This document shows, one piece after another, positions 34,867 to 45,800 of a DNA stretch of 64,000 bases. How positions within the stretch are numbered: the stretch's first letter is position 1; each line of letters starts with the position of its first letter. The notes under the pieces were generated by a model, which saw only the letters and a list, made by a program, of their open reading frames with translations, was not told the origin of the DNA and searched no databases. A program made the translations under genes and the position numbers. Origin of the DNA: Rhynchospora pubera (lineage: Eukaryota; Streptophyta; Magnoliopsida; Poales; Cyperaceae); NCBI GenBank assembly GCA_028095005.1, contig CM051461.1:29447432-29511431 (forward strand). Reading direction: 5' to 3'.

Positions 34867-35425
34867 CACTACAACAAAAAAGATTATTAGTACCGGCTCA
34901 TTAGTACCGGTTTTTAAGAAAACCGGTACTAATAATAAATCATGGCATTTTCGTAATTGTCAGATATATTATTTAGTACCGGTTTTTTTAAAAAACCGGT
35001 ACTAAAAATCGTCTTAAAAATAAAAAAAACGTTTTTAATTTAGTACCGGTTTTTTATAAAAAAATTGGTACTAATTAATTGATTTTTAGTACCGGTTTTT
35101 TTATAAAAAACCGGTACTAAAGGTTTGAATTTATTAAAAAAAACAGTTTAATATTAGTACCGGTTTTTTATAAAATATCGGTACTAAATGTATTATTTTT
35201 AGTACCGGTTTTTTATAAAAAACCGGTACTAATATGGTTTCCTTCCTCCTTTACTACCGGCTCATTAGTACCGTTTTTTGTTGCTGTTAGTACCCCCTAT
35301 TATTAGTACCGCTGCAAAACCGGTACTAATGATAGGAAAAAAATCGGTACTAATAATTTTATTTGGCGTAGGTACTAATGATAGGAAAAAAATCGGTACT
35401 AATAATTTTATTTGGCGTAGTGCTT
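34864..35425. mobile_element. Miniature CACTA element built of palindromes
   Basis: The element is 34867-35422 (556 bp). It starts CACTACAACAAA and its other end, reverse-complemented, starts CACTACGCCAAA. The 3-bp target duplication ctt is present on both sides (34864-34866 and 35423-35425), as for CACTA/En-Spm. Almost the whole interior consists of palindromes around TTAGTACCGG...CCGGTACTAA, for example near 34898-34931 and 34974-35006. Subterminal transposase binding repeats of this type are known in the family. The element has no coding capacity. Confidence 0.88.
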
Positions 35426-37988
35426 ATCGATTCTCTCTCTCTTAACACTTGCCTTGATCTACTCCAATTTGGTCGCGCTTAGTGACTTCATCATGTACCA
35501 AAACTCGAGGAAAATACATTCTGTCTACATTAATAATTTGTAATTGAGATGGTCGTACTTTTGATGATTTATTCATTTATATGGCAGCGAAAGAAGTTGA
35601 TTATATTAATGTGTTGAAAAAAGAGAATTAGATCTTTCAGTTCAATCCTACACGAATTTTCGAAAATAATAAATCAAGCTTACAATATCGTTTTTTATCT
35701 GGAAAGATACAAGGTAACAGTAATTAATTTGATGCATATATGAATCATGATGTAAAAGCTGAAAAGGAAAGGCAAAGAAAAAAAAAATGCAGGGGAGTAG
35801 GGGACAGGTAGCAGCCTTGAACACAAACAAAAGGAATTATATGAAAAAAGAAATCTAGAGCTAACCTAGTAAAGTTGCTTGGATCCATTTGCTTGCAACA
35901 ATGCAACTATAAAACGGAAAAAGCAAAAGCGGTAGAAGCTTTATCAGAGAATTGCCAAACAGACCTTACTATGAATCCATATATTTTAAATATGTAATTA
36001 GGCTTGCCTCAATTTTTTAGAGCAAAAAAAGCAAGGGTGAGAAAAGAAACATGTGGATGTAAATTGGTCACGAGTCACGACACATCTTTAATTTTGGGGG
36101 AAAATATTCGATGAATAGAAAGACGGAAGGATTTGTTGACATTTTAAAATTAATTGGCCCGAACAAGAAAACAAATAGGTCAATATTTTCTTTAACACTT
36201 CAATAGATTGTGCAACTTAATTAGTTAGTTGCTTGATTATTCATGAAATATCAATAAACCAATATTAACAAAATTTTAGTTGTTTTTTAACTAATTCACT
36301 CACTAAATTGTATAGAATGGAGAAAAATATATAATATATCAATCCAAATGGTAGAATTGTAGAAATATAGATAAATGTCAAGATGTGTAATTACTGGAGG
36401 TTCAAAATTTATATTTTTCTAATTGGTAGCCGCTTCTCTAAACAAATAAATAAATATTTTTTTATTATTAAATCTATAATTAATGTCGTGTTCAAAATTT
36501 TAAAAGAATATTGTTCGGACATTTCTGGTCTGCACTAGACAAAAGTTTAATAAAACCCCTTCTTTTTCTTCCCCTCTCCTTTCTTAAACTAGCTCGTGTC
36601 TTCTTGAAGCATGCCAGTGTATTACACGAAAGGTTTCTGCAGACAACTTTTGCATTTGTGTAATTTGAATATGCATTTGTGTACTGTTAAGTATGCATTT
36701 AAATGTTCTGTTCCACAACTAGAAGACATAAAACAATTAACACAAGTATGATTCAAGGACATTTTCTCCCTCGAAAATTTTATAAAAAGATATGAAAGGA
36801 CAATTTCTTGGTATTACCAGTGCCGATTGCCACTGCAACTTTATGCAATTACTTTTCTATCTAGTTCATTCTTGTTGTGGCTAAAGTACATTTTTTATTT
36901 TTTAGGAAAAACAAAGAAAGTTCTTAAACGGATAAAATAGATAAAAAGGACAACACAAGCTCCTCTCCTTTTGGTGAAACAGGGACCACCTTGACCGATC
37001 AAATTGTGGTTTGTGGATTTGTTAGCTTAAATTTCCAACATGGCATATTTAATCCATCATTACAAAGCACTGACAGCGCTATTAGCCCTTAATTGACAAT
37101 TAACTTCTAGAAAAGGTAAATGATGCAACGTATCGATACCAATCTTTCACTTTTAATCTGACTCTGAAACCAAACAGGAGGGAATGACCTGATCTACTAT
37201 GGCAACGTCGACGCAACAGGGTGTGGGAATGCATTATAATTATGCAGAATTCATACAATATTTCGGAAAATTAGTTTTAATACGTTAATTTATTAGCCCA
37301 GACCGTAATGCGATATGGTCATATTGTTAACATATTCAATGGATATATAAATATTTAAAATTATATTCATTTGAGTATTTCACTAGATGTGATACCTTGG
37401 CAAATTAGTATAAATGTTGAAATTTTTTTTAATATCATAAATGTTGAATTTATTGATCTTTTGAAAACGGTAAACATTTTTTTGATATTTAAACTAAGTG
37501 ATTTCCAAAACTGCATAAGTAATTTAAGCATAAGTCTTGCCAGGAGATTTAGAGATGAGGCAAAACCAGTGCAGGTTCTTGCCAGGAGCATTAAAAAAGA
37601 TGGCACGTTATTCTACAGATTTAGTTAGTTAGCTAGGCAGGTCTTAGAACCTGGCAGAGTCCTACTCTTTTTTTCTTTTCTTTTCCTCCTGCTCCTCTTT
37701 TTTTCTTCTTTTCGTTTTTCTTTTTCCCTCTTGACAGCTCTTGTCAAGGTTTCGAAAAAATTTAAGCATCAAGTATTCCACCTGTCTACAGGTGACGTTT
37801 CTCCTTAAATTTCCTTTATTACTAATTTAATTCTAAAACAATCAATATTAATTGGCAACAGAAATGAAGATTAGGAACTTATTTCTGACTCTTTATTAAA
37901 TAATTAATGTATATAACCTTTAGAAGTAACAATTATAGTTCGTTTAACTGTGAAAAGTACAAAAATATATAATACATGTTGAAGTTTG
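35423..37988. other. Intergenic DNA
   Basis: About 2.5 kb of AT-rich sequence with a pyrimidine tract at 37668-37730. No gene, RNA or complete transposon was recognised. Confidence 0.55.
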
Positions 37989-38461
37989 AACACAAAATAA
38001 TAAGATAGCCTATATAAAATAAATACCTCTCCTCTATTAATTATAAAAAGTATGTTTTCTCCCAAGCTTTGGCGTCTCTATATATATATATATATGTTAG
38101 GCTCCGTTTGGATGCGTTGAAAATAAGGTAGGAAGAAGGAAGAAGGGAAGAAATTTATTGTGAAGGGGTAAATTTATTGGGAAGTGTGTAACTTTTGTGA
38201 AGAGTTTGGATGGTTAGAAATAAATTTATTGGTAAAAAGTGGTTATTCCTTATTCCTTATTCCGGAAAGAAACCATCCAAACGGAGCCTTAAGTACTTAG
38301 AATATACAAAATAAAATAAACACAAAATAATAAGATAGCCTATATAAAATAAATACCTCTCCTCTATTAATTATAAAAGTATGTTTTCTCCCAAGCTTTG
38401 GCGTCTCTCTCTATATATATATATATATGTTAAGTACTTAGAATATACAAAATAAAATAAA
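37989..38461. repeat. Tandem duplication (about 143 bp) with a MITE in copy 1 and an empty site in copy 2
   Basis: Copy 1 is 37989-38099 plus 38289-38320 and copy 2 is about 38319-38461. Both contain aataataagatagcc, cccaagctttggcgtctc and gttaagtacttag. In copy 1 the TTA of gttaagtac is split by the MITE. In copy 2 it is intact at 38430-38432. Small length differences occur in the TA and CT runs. Confidence 0.9.
38097..38291. mobile_element. Harbinger/Tourist-like MITE, copy 1
   Basis: The element is 38100-38288 (189 bp). Its terminal inverted repeats are GGCTCCGTTTGGAT/ATCCAAACGGAGCC, with TTA target duplications at 38097-38099 and 38289-38291. The TTA target and terminal sequence fit PIF/Harbinger. 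The neighbouring duplicate keeps the empty site. Confidence 0.92.
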
Positions 38462-39199
38462 TTAAATGTATACCGAGCTGTAATAGTACAAGCCTTTGAC
38501 GTAAATACTCGACAAAAGTCGTCAGTTCGAGTCAGGTTTCATTAGTAAAAAAATATTTTGTTAGTCATGTACATTACGAGTCATTAAACATGATCGATGT
38601 TATACAAAGAAGTGGTAAACACGAGGAAATTATGGAACGATATATTTATGTTGTCTAGCTCAAGGTTAAGAGAAAAACCGGACAGCTCCGCCAAGATTCG
38701 CGCTGCATTGATAGGAAGACAGCAATGCACAACCATGTTAAATTGCTTCCAACTTGGAGCCACTTCGCCTTATAACCCAACATGCTTAAGAGCTTGGCAC
38801 ATTTCTATAGGGAATCTTCAAACCTTGTTTTGTAAAATATATGATCGCTTGTACTTCCTGTTTAGTGTTTGGTATATAGAGAGAGGAAGAGTAGCATTGC
38901 ACTTGCTGTTTTTTACACTACATTTTTTTTTTTTTACAAATGAACCACATCAGATTGTTAAACTAGCTTAGATTGAGATTAAAGAAAAAAAATCATGTGT
39001 CTTTTTATTCCAATAATTGTAGACGTAATGACATAAATAAATATAATTTTTAAATGCTTATGGTCTATATAATTAAAGCATAATATGATAAATCACATAA
39101 AATTTATTCAGAGGAACAATATTGTGTTGTGTTTTAACAATTTTGTTGTATTTCACATATATATATGAAACACATATTTTTTAACGGATATATATATAT
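38462..39199. other. Intergenic DNA
   Basis: No recognised gene. The 124-aa frame at 38597-38971 has no domain, signal peptide or repeat that I can identify, and no codon pattern that argues for it. Confidence 0.5.
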
Positions 39200-39631
39200 G
39201 AGCAAGGTTCCAACGCCAACATTTTTGTTGCCCCTAAATGCCAACATTCTACTATTTAGTTACTTTTTTAAAATTTAAAATAGTAACGTCAAATCCAAAC
39301 CGTTCATCTTATTTATTTTAACGACCGATGTGTTTTCATATAAGTTTTGTAAAATTTAGAGTTTATTTGATACTCCATCAAAGGCTAAAAGATGAACGTA
39401 TTAGAATGAATCTATCATAATTAATAAGGTTCGTTTATTTTTCTATCTCTTGATGGAGTATCAAATAAAGTCTAAAATTTACAAAACTTATATGAAAACG
39501 CATCGGTTATTAAATTAAACAAGATGAACGGTTTGGATTTGACGTTGCAATTTTAAATTTTGAAAAAGTAATTAATTAATGGAATGTTGGCATTTAGGGG
39601 CAACCAAAATGTTGGCATTGGAATCTTGCTC
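39200..39631. mobile_element. Foldback MITE, family FB-A (432 bp)
   Basis: A long inverted repeat: the left end is GAGCAAGGTTCCAACGCCAAC and the right end, reverse-complemented, is GAGCAAGATTCCAATGCCAAC. The inner arms carry ccaaaccgttcatctt on both sides. It contains no gene. Related copies lie at about 41090-41452 and, as a half, at 54088. Confidence 0.85.
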
Positions 39632-39644
39632 TCTCTCTATATAT

Positions 39645-39988
39645 ATAGGGGGTGTTTGGTTACGGAATAACAAAGCAAAAAAATCATTTTATTCCACTTT
39701 ATGTAGCCAAACACACATGGAATAAAGTTACATAAGAGGCATAAGTTATAACACCAAATTTGATGGTATAACTTATGAAAGTGGTACCCATGCATAGGAA
39801 AATAAATAAAAAAAAGCTGTTGTCCTCTTATCAATACTCTCATCTACTCTATTAACTTTGTGTATAAATATTAGTTAATCTTTCTTCCTTCTTATTCCAT
39901 AAACAAACATCCATTACATCACTTGACATAAGTACATAAACCTCCTTAACTTATGTAATCACATATTCCCCAACCAAACGCCTCCATA
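39645..39988. mobile_element. Harbinger-like MITE with GGGGGTGTTTGGTT ends
   Basis: The element is 39648-39985 (338 bp). The ends are GGGGGTGTTTGGTTACGGAA and, reverse-complemented, GGAGGCGTTTGGTTGGGGAA. It is flanked by ATA on both sides (39645-39647 and 39986-39988). A different subfamily from the GGCTCCGTTTGG elements. Confidence 0.8.
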
Positions 39989-39990
39989 GA

Positions 39991-40389
39991 GTTTTGCTAT
40001 GGCGAGTTGCAACTCACCAAAGCGTCCGTGAGTCGCGCTCAAAATTTTAAAATTTAGTTCAAAATGACTGATCCAAACCGTCTAATACTATCTCACTATT
40101 GTAATCTCCATGCAGGCCAAATTTTATATTTTTTTTCGAAATTTTTAAGTATTTTTTTATTTTAGAAAATCATTAATCTAATTAGTTCCGAACCGTTCAA
40201 AAACAACAGTTTTTAAAAATCCAAAATAAATACTTAAAAATTTTAAAAAATATATAAAATTTGGTCTGCATAAGATTTCAATAGGGAGTTCGTATTAGAC
40301 GGTTTGGATCGGTCATTTTGAACTAAATTTCAGAATTTTAAGCGCAACTCACGGACCCTTTGGTGAGTTGCAACTCACCATAGCAAAAC
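39991..40389. mobile_element. Foldback MITE, family FB-B (399 bp)
   Basis: The ends are GTTTTGCTATGGCGAG and, reverse-complemented, GTTTTGCTATGGTGAG, followed on each side by a perfect small palindrome gagttgcaactc and then ccgtgagt. The arms stay complementary for over 100 bases. Flanks ataga and atataga are similar but not a clear duplication. It lies five bases from the preceding MITE. Confidence 0.85.
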
Positions 40390-41089
40390 ATATAGAACAC
40401 AAGGGTGGCACGTAATTGGATATTACGAATACAAATGATATCACATAATTAAAGAATTTCAAAAGCTAACTTGATTACATTAATCTTGATAAATAATTTT
40501 TAATCATGTACACTTGGGTAGCAATTTTGAATCGCCAGTACTTTTATATATACCAAATAACAATTTTGCTTCCCGTTCAGACCATGCAGATATTCCATGT
40601 CTATCAGAAGGCAAAGACAACGGCACAATGTCTCATGACAAAGAGTACGTAATTGTCTGACCATTATGAATTAATTAAACTAATTACACTGCTTAATTAA
40701 CGAGGCATAGAAAGCCAAATCATAGATTAAGGGAACACCGTTCAACGCCCAAGGCATCATCAAGTCCCGAGGTGCCGTGGACTTCCTTTTCCACTTTCCA
40801 ATTTTCCATTAGTTCCTACCTACATACTAAAACGTACATCAGTACATCATTTGCTAATTATAAAATTGGAAAAGGAGATTAACCAAGTTTCACGAGCTTA
40901 AATGTTAAATCAAATCACTAATGATAGAAGGACAGTGGTCCCCAGTGTGCGCCGTTCCCCTCGCCGCCCTCTCGTACGGGAAAATCCTTGACCTGTCCAC
41001 ATCATACATGACGTCATACACCACTTTTATTTACATCTTCATTTGTAAAAATTACCTAAACACCCTTTGGCATCATCATACTTAAGGAT
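40390..41089. other. Intergenic DNA
   Basis: No recognised gene or complete element. Confidence 0.55.
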
Positions 41090-41452
41090 GAACAATATTC
41101 TCGCGCCACGTTTTTTTTTCCTCACAAATTACATATTATATTTTTTTATTTAACATTTAAAATTTTAGAATACAATTTTAACGATGGATAAGTTGCCATA
41201 AAATTTTATAATTTTTTAAATTTACTTGACGCTTGATCAAAAGATAAAAAACGAACGAACCAAAATAATTATAATATGTTCATTTTTCAACCTATTGATC
41301 AAGTATCAAATAAACTAAAAAATTTATAAAATTTTATGACAACACATCCATCATTAACGGTTCGAATCGGATGATTATATTTTGAATTTTGAAATTTTAA
41401 ATAAAAGTATGGCATTTGTAGCACAAATAAAGTATGCCCCAAACCTTGCTCT
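41090..41452. mobile_element. Foldback MITE related to FB-A (left end degenerate)
   Basis: The right end, reverse-complemented, starts AGAGCAAGGTTTGGGGC, matching FB-A. The arms contain ataaaattttataattttt and the inverted counterpart aaaatttataaaattttatgac. The left terminus is unclear, so 41090 is approximate. Confidence 0.6.
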
Positions 41453-42639
41453 AAAAAGATTAGGAGGTGATTTGCACAACTTGCGGTTAAGAAAGGTTCT
41501 GAGCGGATTTTATCTGATCTACCTGCACTTCTATTATTAGTCAAGTCAGATCTAATTCAGCCTGCGAGCTTTCATTGACAAAAAAAAAAAAAAAAAAAAA
41601 AAGCAGGTCTAATTCTGAATCGTTGGATTAGTTCCGAAGATTACCACTTTATGAGGTTGATAATATTTAATCCTAACTAGAACAGACAATAGTATGATCA
41701 ATATGTTAGAAAATGAAATTAGTGGTAAAAAAAAAGGAGCAAATGTCTCTAAGCCTAAAAAATGCGTAACTTCCAAGTCTAAATGTAAAAATGAAATGTC
41801 CCAAAACAATAATTACGTAGTATCAATGGATATTGACCTACTACTTTTATATTTCAGTTTTCTCTTTTTTACCTTTTTTTTAATATATAAAGGAGTAGAC
41901 GTCCCTGGCATGCATTTTCAAGAGGATTGGAATCTAATTAAGCCTACAAAACATAGAAATAGAAATGTATAACTTGGAAAGTCAAAACTCAAAAGCCGAA
42001 AAAATTTACCAAACAATATGAGTCTCAGTAGAATATTGACCTACTTTGAATCCAAGCTGCATTATACGTAAGATTCTTTTTGTTAATTTTCAGTTTTCTC
42101 ATTTTTGCACAAATTTATTGGTTCTATACTTCTATTTATTCTATGTGATCCGCACAACGTTACATTGGCGGCGCGTTGACTCTACTTCTGAAGAAGAGGC
42201 TTTTATAGGCCCATTTTATTGCTTAAAAAGTAAAAATATTGGGCTCAAAACAAGTTTCATCGCTAATTGCTCTACTGGCTCATATACAAACATTAACATA
42301 ATTGTATTTCAAAATAATAGACAAATTAACACTAATTGCAGTTCAATTTTCAAGCGTGGAGAAAACTTTGCAGTCAAAAACCTCCGAACACAATAGTCAA
42401 AAGTAAATTTATTCGCTAGTTTTACTGGACACAAAAAAATATTCTATGCCCCGTTCAATGCAGAAACAAAAATTTCTAAGACAGCATCATATTCCTTTTT
42501 TACTTTAAAAAGTTATTCGTTCCCCAATTCATCAAACATAGACTTGAACGAACATTCTGTTTCCTATTATGGTTTCATTTTCGTTAGGTTGATGTGAACC
42601 GATTCGTTCTCTATGCATGAAGGGATGACATCATGACAA
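41453..42639. other. Intergenic DNA with a 23-base A run (41580-41602)
   Basis: The A run may be the tail of an old retroelement, but the sequence before it has no recognisable coding region or flanking duplication. The frames at 41694-41972 and 42046-42396 have no known features. Confidence 0.5.
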
Positions 42640-43884
42640 TCTATCTTATATATTAAATCCCGTTCCACTACCGACCTCTACAACACTGTTTTTAGAACTG
42701 TTCATCTATTTTCTGTTCATCTGGGCCGTTGCTTATTTCTGATTTATCTTGGCCGTTCAAATTTATTTGGCCTCCATCGTTCCATTGTGGGTTTTCTCCT
42801 TGGCTTGCCTCGGTTTCATGCCTCCGTTGCCTCTCTCATTCCTTTCCCCATGCATATCCTGTACGGTGTCTCCTCAAATCGCGCAGATGACCTCTATGGA
42901 CCGGATAAGAGGTGTCTCCCACGTGAGATGTGTACGGCTCTGCTCGGATGGTCTCCTCTGCGCATCCTGGCCATCCGATTTTACTTGTCGTCAATTCGAT
43001 CTCCTCTTCTGGAGAGTTCCGAGCCCCTTCTGTATTTGTTCCTCTTTTGTACTCATCTCTCTCTTCTTTCTCTCATCAAATTTTTACGCTCCCATAGAAA
43101 AAAAAAACAGTACCTCTTTTGGCTGACTGGTAGGCCGCGTCTGATCCCAGTTTCATCCGCATCCGCATCCACAGTCGCCGGACTTCATCGACAGTTCCTT
43201 CCGCATCCGCATCCACAGCTCCGCCCGTTTCTTTCTTCCAGAGAGTTCCAACCCCTCTTTCGCCATTATCTATCCTTGCCCTTTTTATTTCTTCTTTCTG
43301 ATTTCTCTTTCTCATTTCGTAACTTTTGGATGCCATCACGGTATTCCCCATTTGGGTGATTTGAAGAGCTCACCTCACGATCTTGCTCCTATAGATAGGT
43401 AGATTGCTTATTTTTCATTGACAGTGGTAGATCGCTTCTTTTTAATTAATTTTCATTTCAATTTCATAACTTCTGATTTGTAGTCCTCAATCTCCATTTC
43501 TGTTAGACTGAGATCGTTCAAGTGTGGAACCTTTGTTTGGATTGCTATGGAAAGGTAGAAGATATAAAATCAAGGTAAATTGTTTTTAACTCTTCATATG
43601 CTCGATGAAATGCTCAAGTCGAGATTGTGTGTGGGATTTGAGCACTGTCAAGATGATGAGAAAAATTCACAGTTTTACTTATTTTGCATGTCCAGTGAAT
43701 GGTGATCATAAAATGTCCTTGCACTCCGTTCTACTTTCTGAGGTTGGTTTGCTTTGGTAAATGCTGCGTTTTTTTTTTCCTTTATCCTCTTTGCTTATCT
43801 TTCATCTTACTTTTCCTCTTCGTTTTTGCCAGTTTGTTTTTTGTTGGTTGGACCAAGGTTGCTTGACATTTAGAAAGGATTAAA

Positions 43885-44357
43885 ATGGCAAAGGTTAGCA
43901 TTCCTAACCATGTTCCTTCTGCTATTGAAGATGTCAAAAAACTCAACAAAACATTTGAAGGTACTACTCTCTGTCTCTCTCCCTCTTATGTCTTTTTATT
44001 TTTTCCTGAGCAGGTTATGAGACAAAAATCAAAATCATATATAATTTGAAAACTGTATGTCATTGTGCAAAAGCATGCTTGCCATTTTGTGTATCAAAAT
44101 TATTAATTTGGATAAATCTTATAATTTTATAAGCAAAGGCGTTTATTGTATCAATTAGATGGTTGTGTTGGTTTGATTAAAAGCAATTGCTTCTGCAAAT
44201 AATTTGTATAGGATGGGAGACCAACGAGGAGACCATGATAGCCGTATTAGCACACAGAGATACAGCACAGAGGAAACAAATCAAGATTACATATGAAGAG
44301 AAGTACATAAAGAAGGTCTTAGAGAGGATGGAATCGAAAATCTCAGGTCACTTTGAG
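43885..44357 (+). pseudogene. Annexin fragment: first two exons, inside Helitron-2
   Basis: Exon 1 is 43885-43960, starting at an ATG and encoding MAKVSIPNHVPSAIEDVKK and onwards. Exon 2 is 44212-44357. The intron has GT and AG at its ends, and joining gives a continuous frame of about 74 residues (...TFEGWETNEE...IAVLAHRDTAQRK...). This is the first part of annexin repeat 1. Annexins are calcium-dependent phospholipid-binding proteins with four such repeats of about 70 residues. The usual GWGTNE calcium loop is GWETNE here, so a glycine is lost. A donor GT follows exon 2, but I find no third exon in the element. A spliced transcript could exist; a working annexin cannot. Confidence 0.85.
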
Positions 44358-45645
44358 GTTTGTTACATATTTTAATCCTGTCTGAAATACTGACTTTTTT
44401 GTGCCATATTCAGATCATTTGTTTGTTACATATTTCTAATGTAATTCACAGTTCAGGATTTCAGATCAGTTCTATCCTCTTCTCTTTCTGTATTGACGGA
44501 GGTTTTATAATAAACTTTTAACGATTTTATAAATTTTTTAAAGTTTTGCTCACTTTATTTTTTGCAATTTTTGCAAATATCATTAAATTCATTGTTCGTT
44601 TTTTCCTTTCTCTATATAGGTTATCTTTAAAAAATTGATCTAATTTTAGATGCTTTCTAATGGAGGTATACTGATGAAAAATCTATTCAAAGAATTTCAT
44701 GTAAATGCTTTTTGGAGAAGAACAGTAGCCTAGGCCTATGAGAAGGTAATTTATTCTTCATTTCTGGATTTGATTCAGGGTTCAGTTGTTAAAAAGTTTG
44801 GAATTTTAAATACTTTCTCTGTATAGGTCATGTAAAAAAAAATTCCTTTTTGGAGACATTGCCTTTAGATGTAAACATGTCTAATGTGTCTAACATATAT
44901 TTGTTGTTTTGTGTTGTTCATTGTACCAGCAAAAAATGTTATGTTTCCCTCAAACTATTCTATTTTTGTTTTTGCATGGTTAGATTCAATAATTAATCAC
45001 ATCTGCTTTTGTTTGTCCTTTTGGTTTTTGAATCTATTGAACCAATATGAAATTCAAGAAAAAAAAAAGTTAATGATTTATAACATTAAAAAAATATTGA
45101 AATTGACTAATTATATGGTCCAGAATTTGTGCTTCCTAATTGCTTTCGTTGTGCGTCACATTACCCTGGACAAATAGTGAAGCTCTTTTATCCCTTTCTC
45201 TCGAAGTTATTTTTCTTAGTATTTAATGGCTTAATGATTATACATATTGGACATTGATCTATATTAAATTCTAAATATAGCTCCAAATGGTTTAAACTTG
45301 GACTTATGTGTTCTAATATATTATTCAGTTTGAAACTTTTGATATTCACTTTTGCTTTATTCAGTTATTTGCTCTGAATTTTGTTTGTTAATTGGTTTCC
45401 CAGTCATCATCCGAGTACTTCTTTAATTGCTTTTAAACCACTTCTATATTTGAACAAGTTTTGCCTTTATTAATATAAATTGTTTAAGTGAGTATATATG
45501 AATGATGAATAATATTAATATCTGGAATTTGTCTTTAGTTTCTTATATGAGAAAGGTACAGTATACAAAAGCTCACAAGTTAGTAATTTTTTTTTTCTGT
45601 ATTAACGTGTTTGTGTATTTAAAGTACCTATTTGGTTCAGTATCT

Positions 45646-45800
45646 AAACTCACATCTACGCATGAGATGAATGGTGCAGTACCAACATCCAATAACAATA
45701 CAATTACCTAAACTCATACCTGCACATGAGCCGACTGATACACTACCTAGACCTAATAATAGTAAAACTGCCTAAACTGATACTTGCACATGAGCTGACT
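45646..45800 (+). repeat. Three imperfect 65-bp tandem repeats in Helitron-2
   Basis: The units contain taaactcatacctgcacatg followed by agccgactg-like sequence, near 45646, 45711 and 45773. They differ by several substitutions. No function is apparent. Confidence 0.6.

Noticed and set aside
34890..35340. Regularly spaced repeats that could suggest a CRISPR-like array
   Set aside because: They are palindromes inside a CACTA element with terminal repeats and a target duplication, in a plant genome; there are no unique spacers.
38460..38545. tRNA-like stretch with gttcgagtc
   Set aside because: Only the T-arm-like part fits; no acceptor stem, D-arm or anticodon arm can be drawn around it.
38597..38971. 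124-aa plus-strand frame as a gene
   Set aside because: No similarity that I can name, ending in T-rich low-complexity sequence; treated as chance.
42787..43359. 190-aa frame at the start of Helitron-2
   Set aside because: It overlaps another open frame and the ccgcatc repeats; Ser/Leu/Phe-rich composition without a domain.
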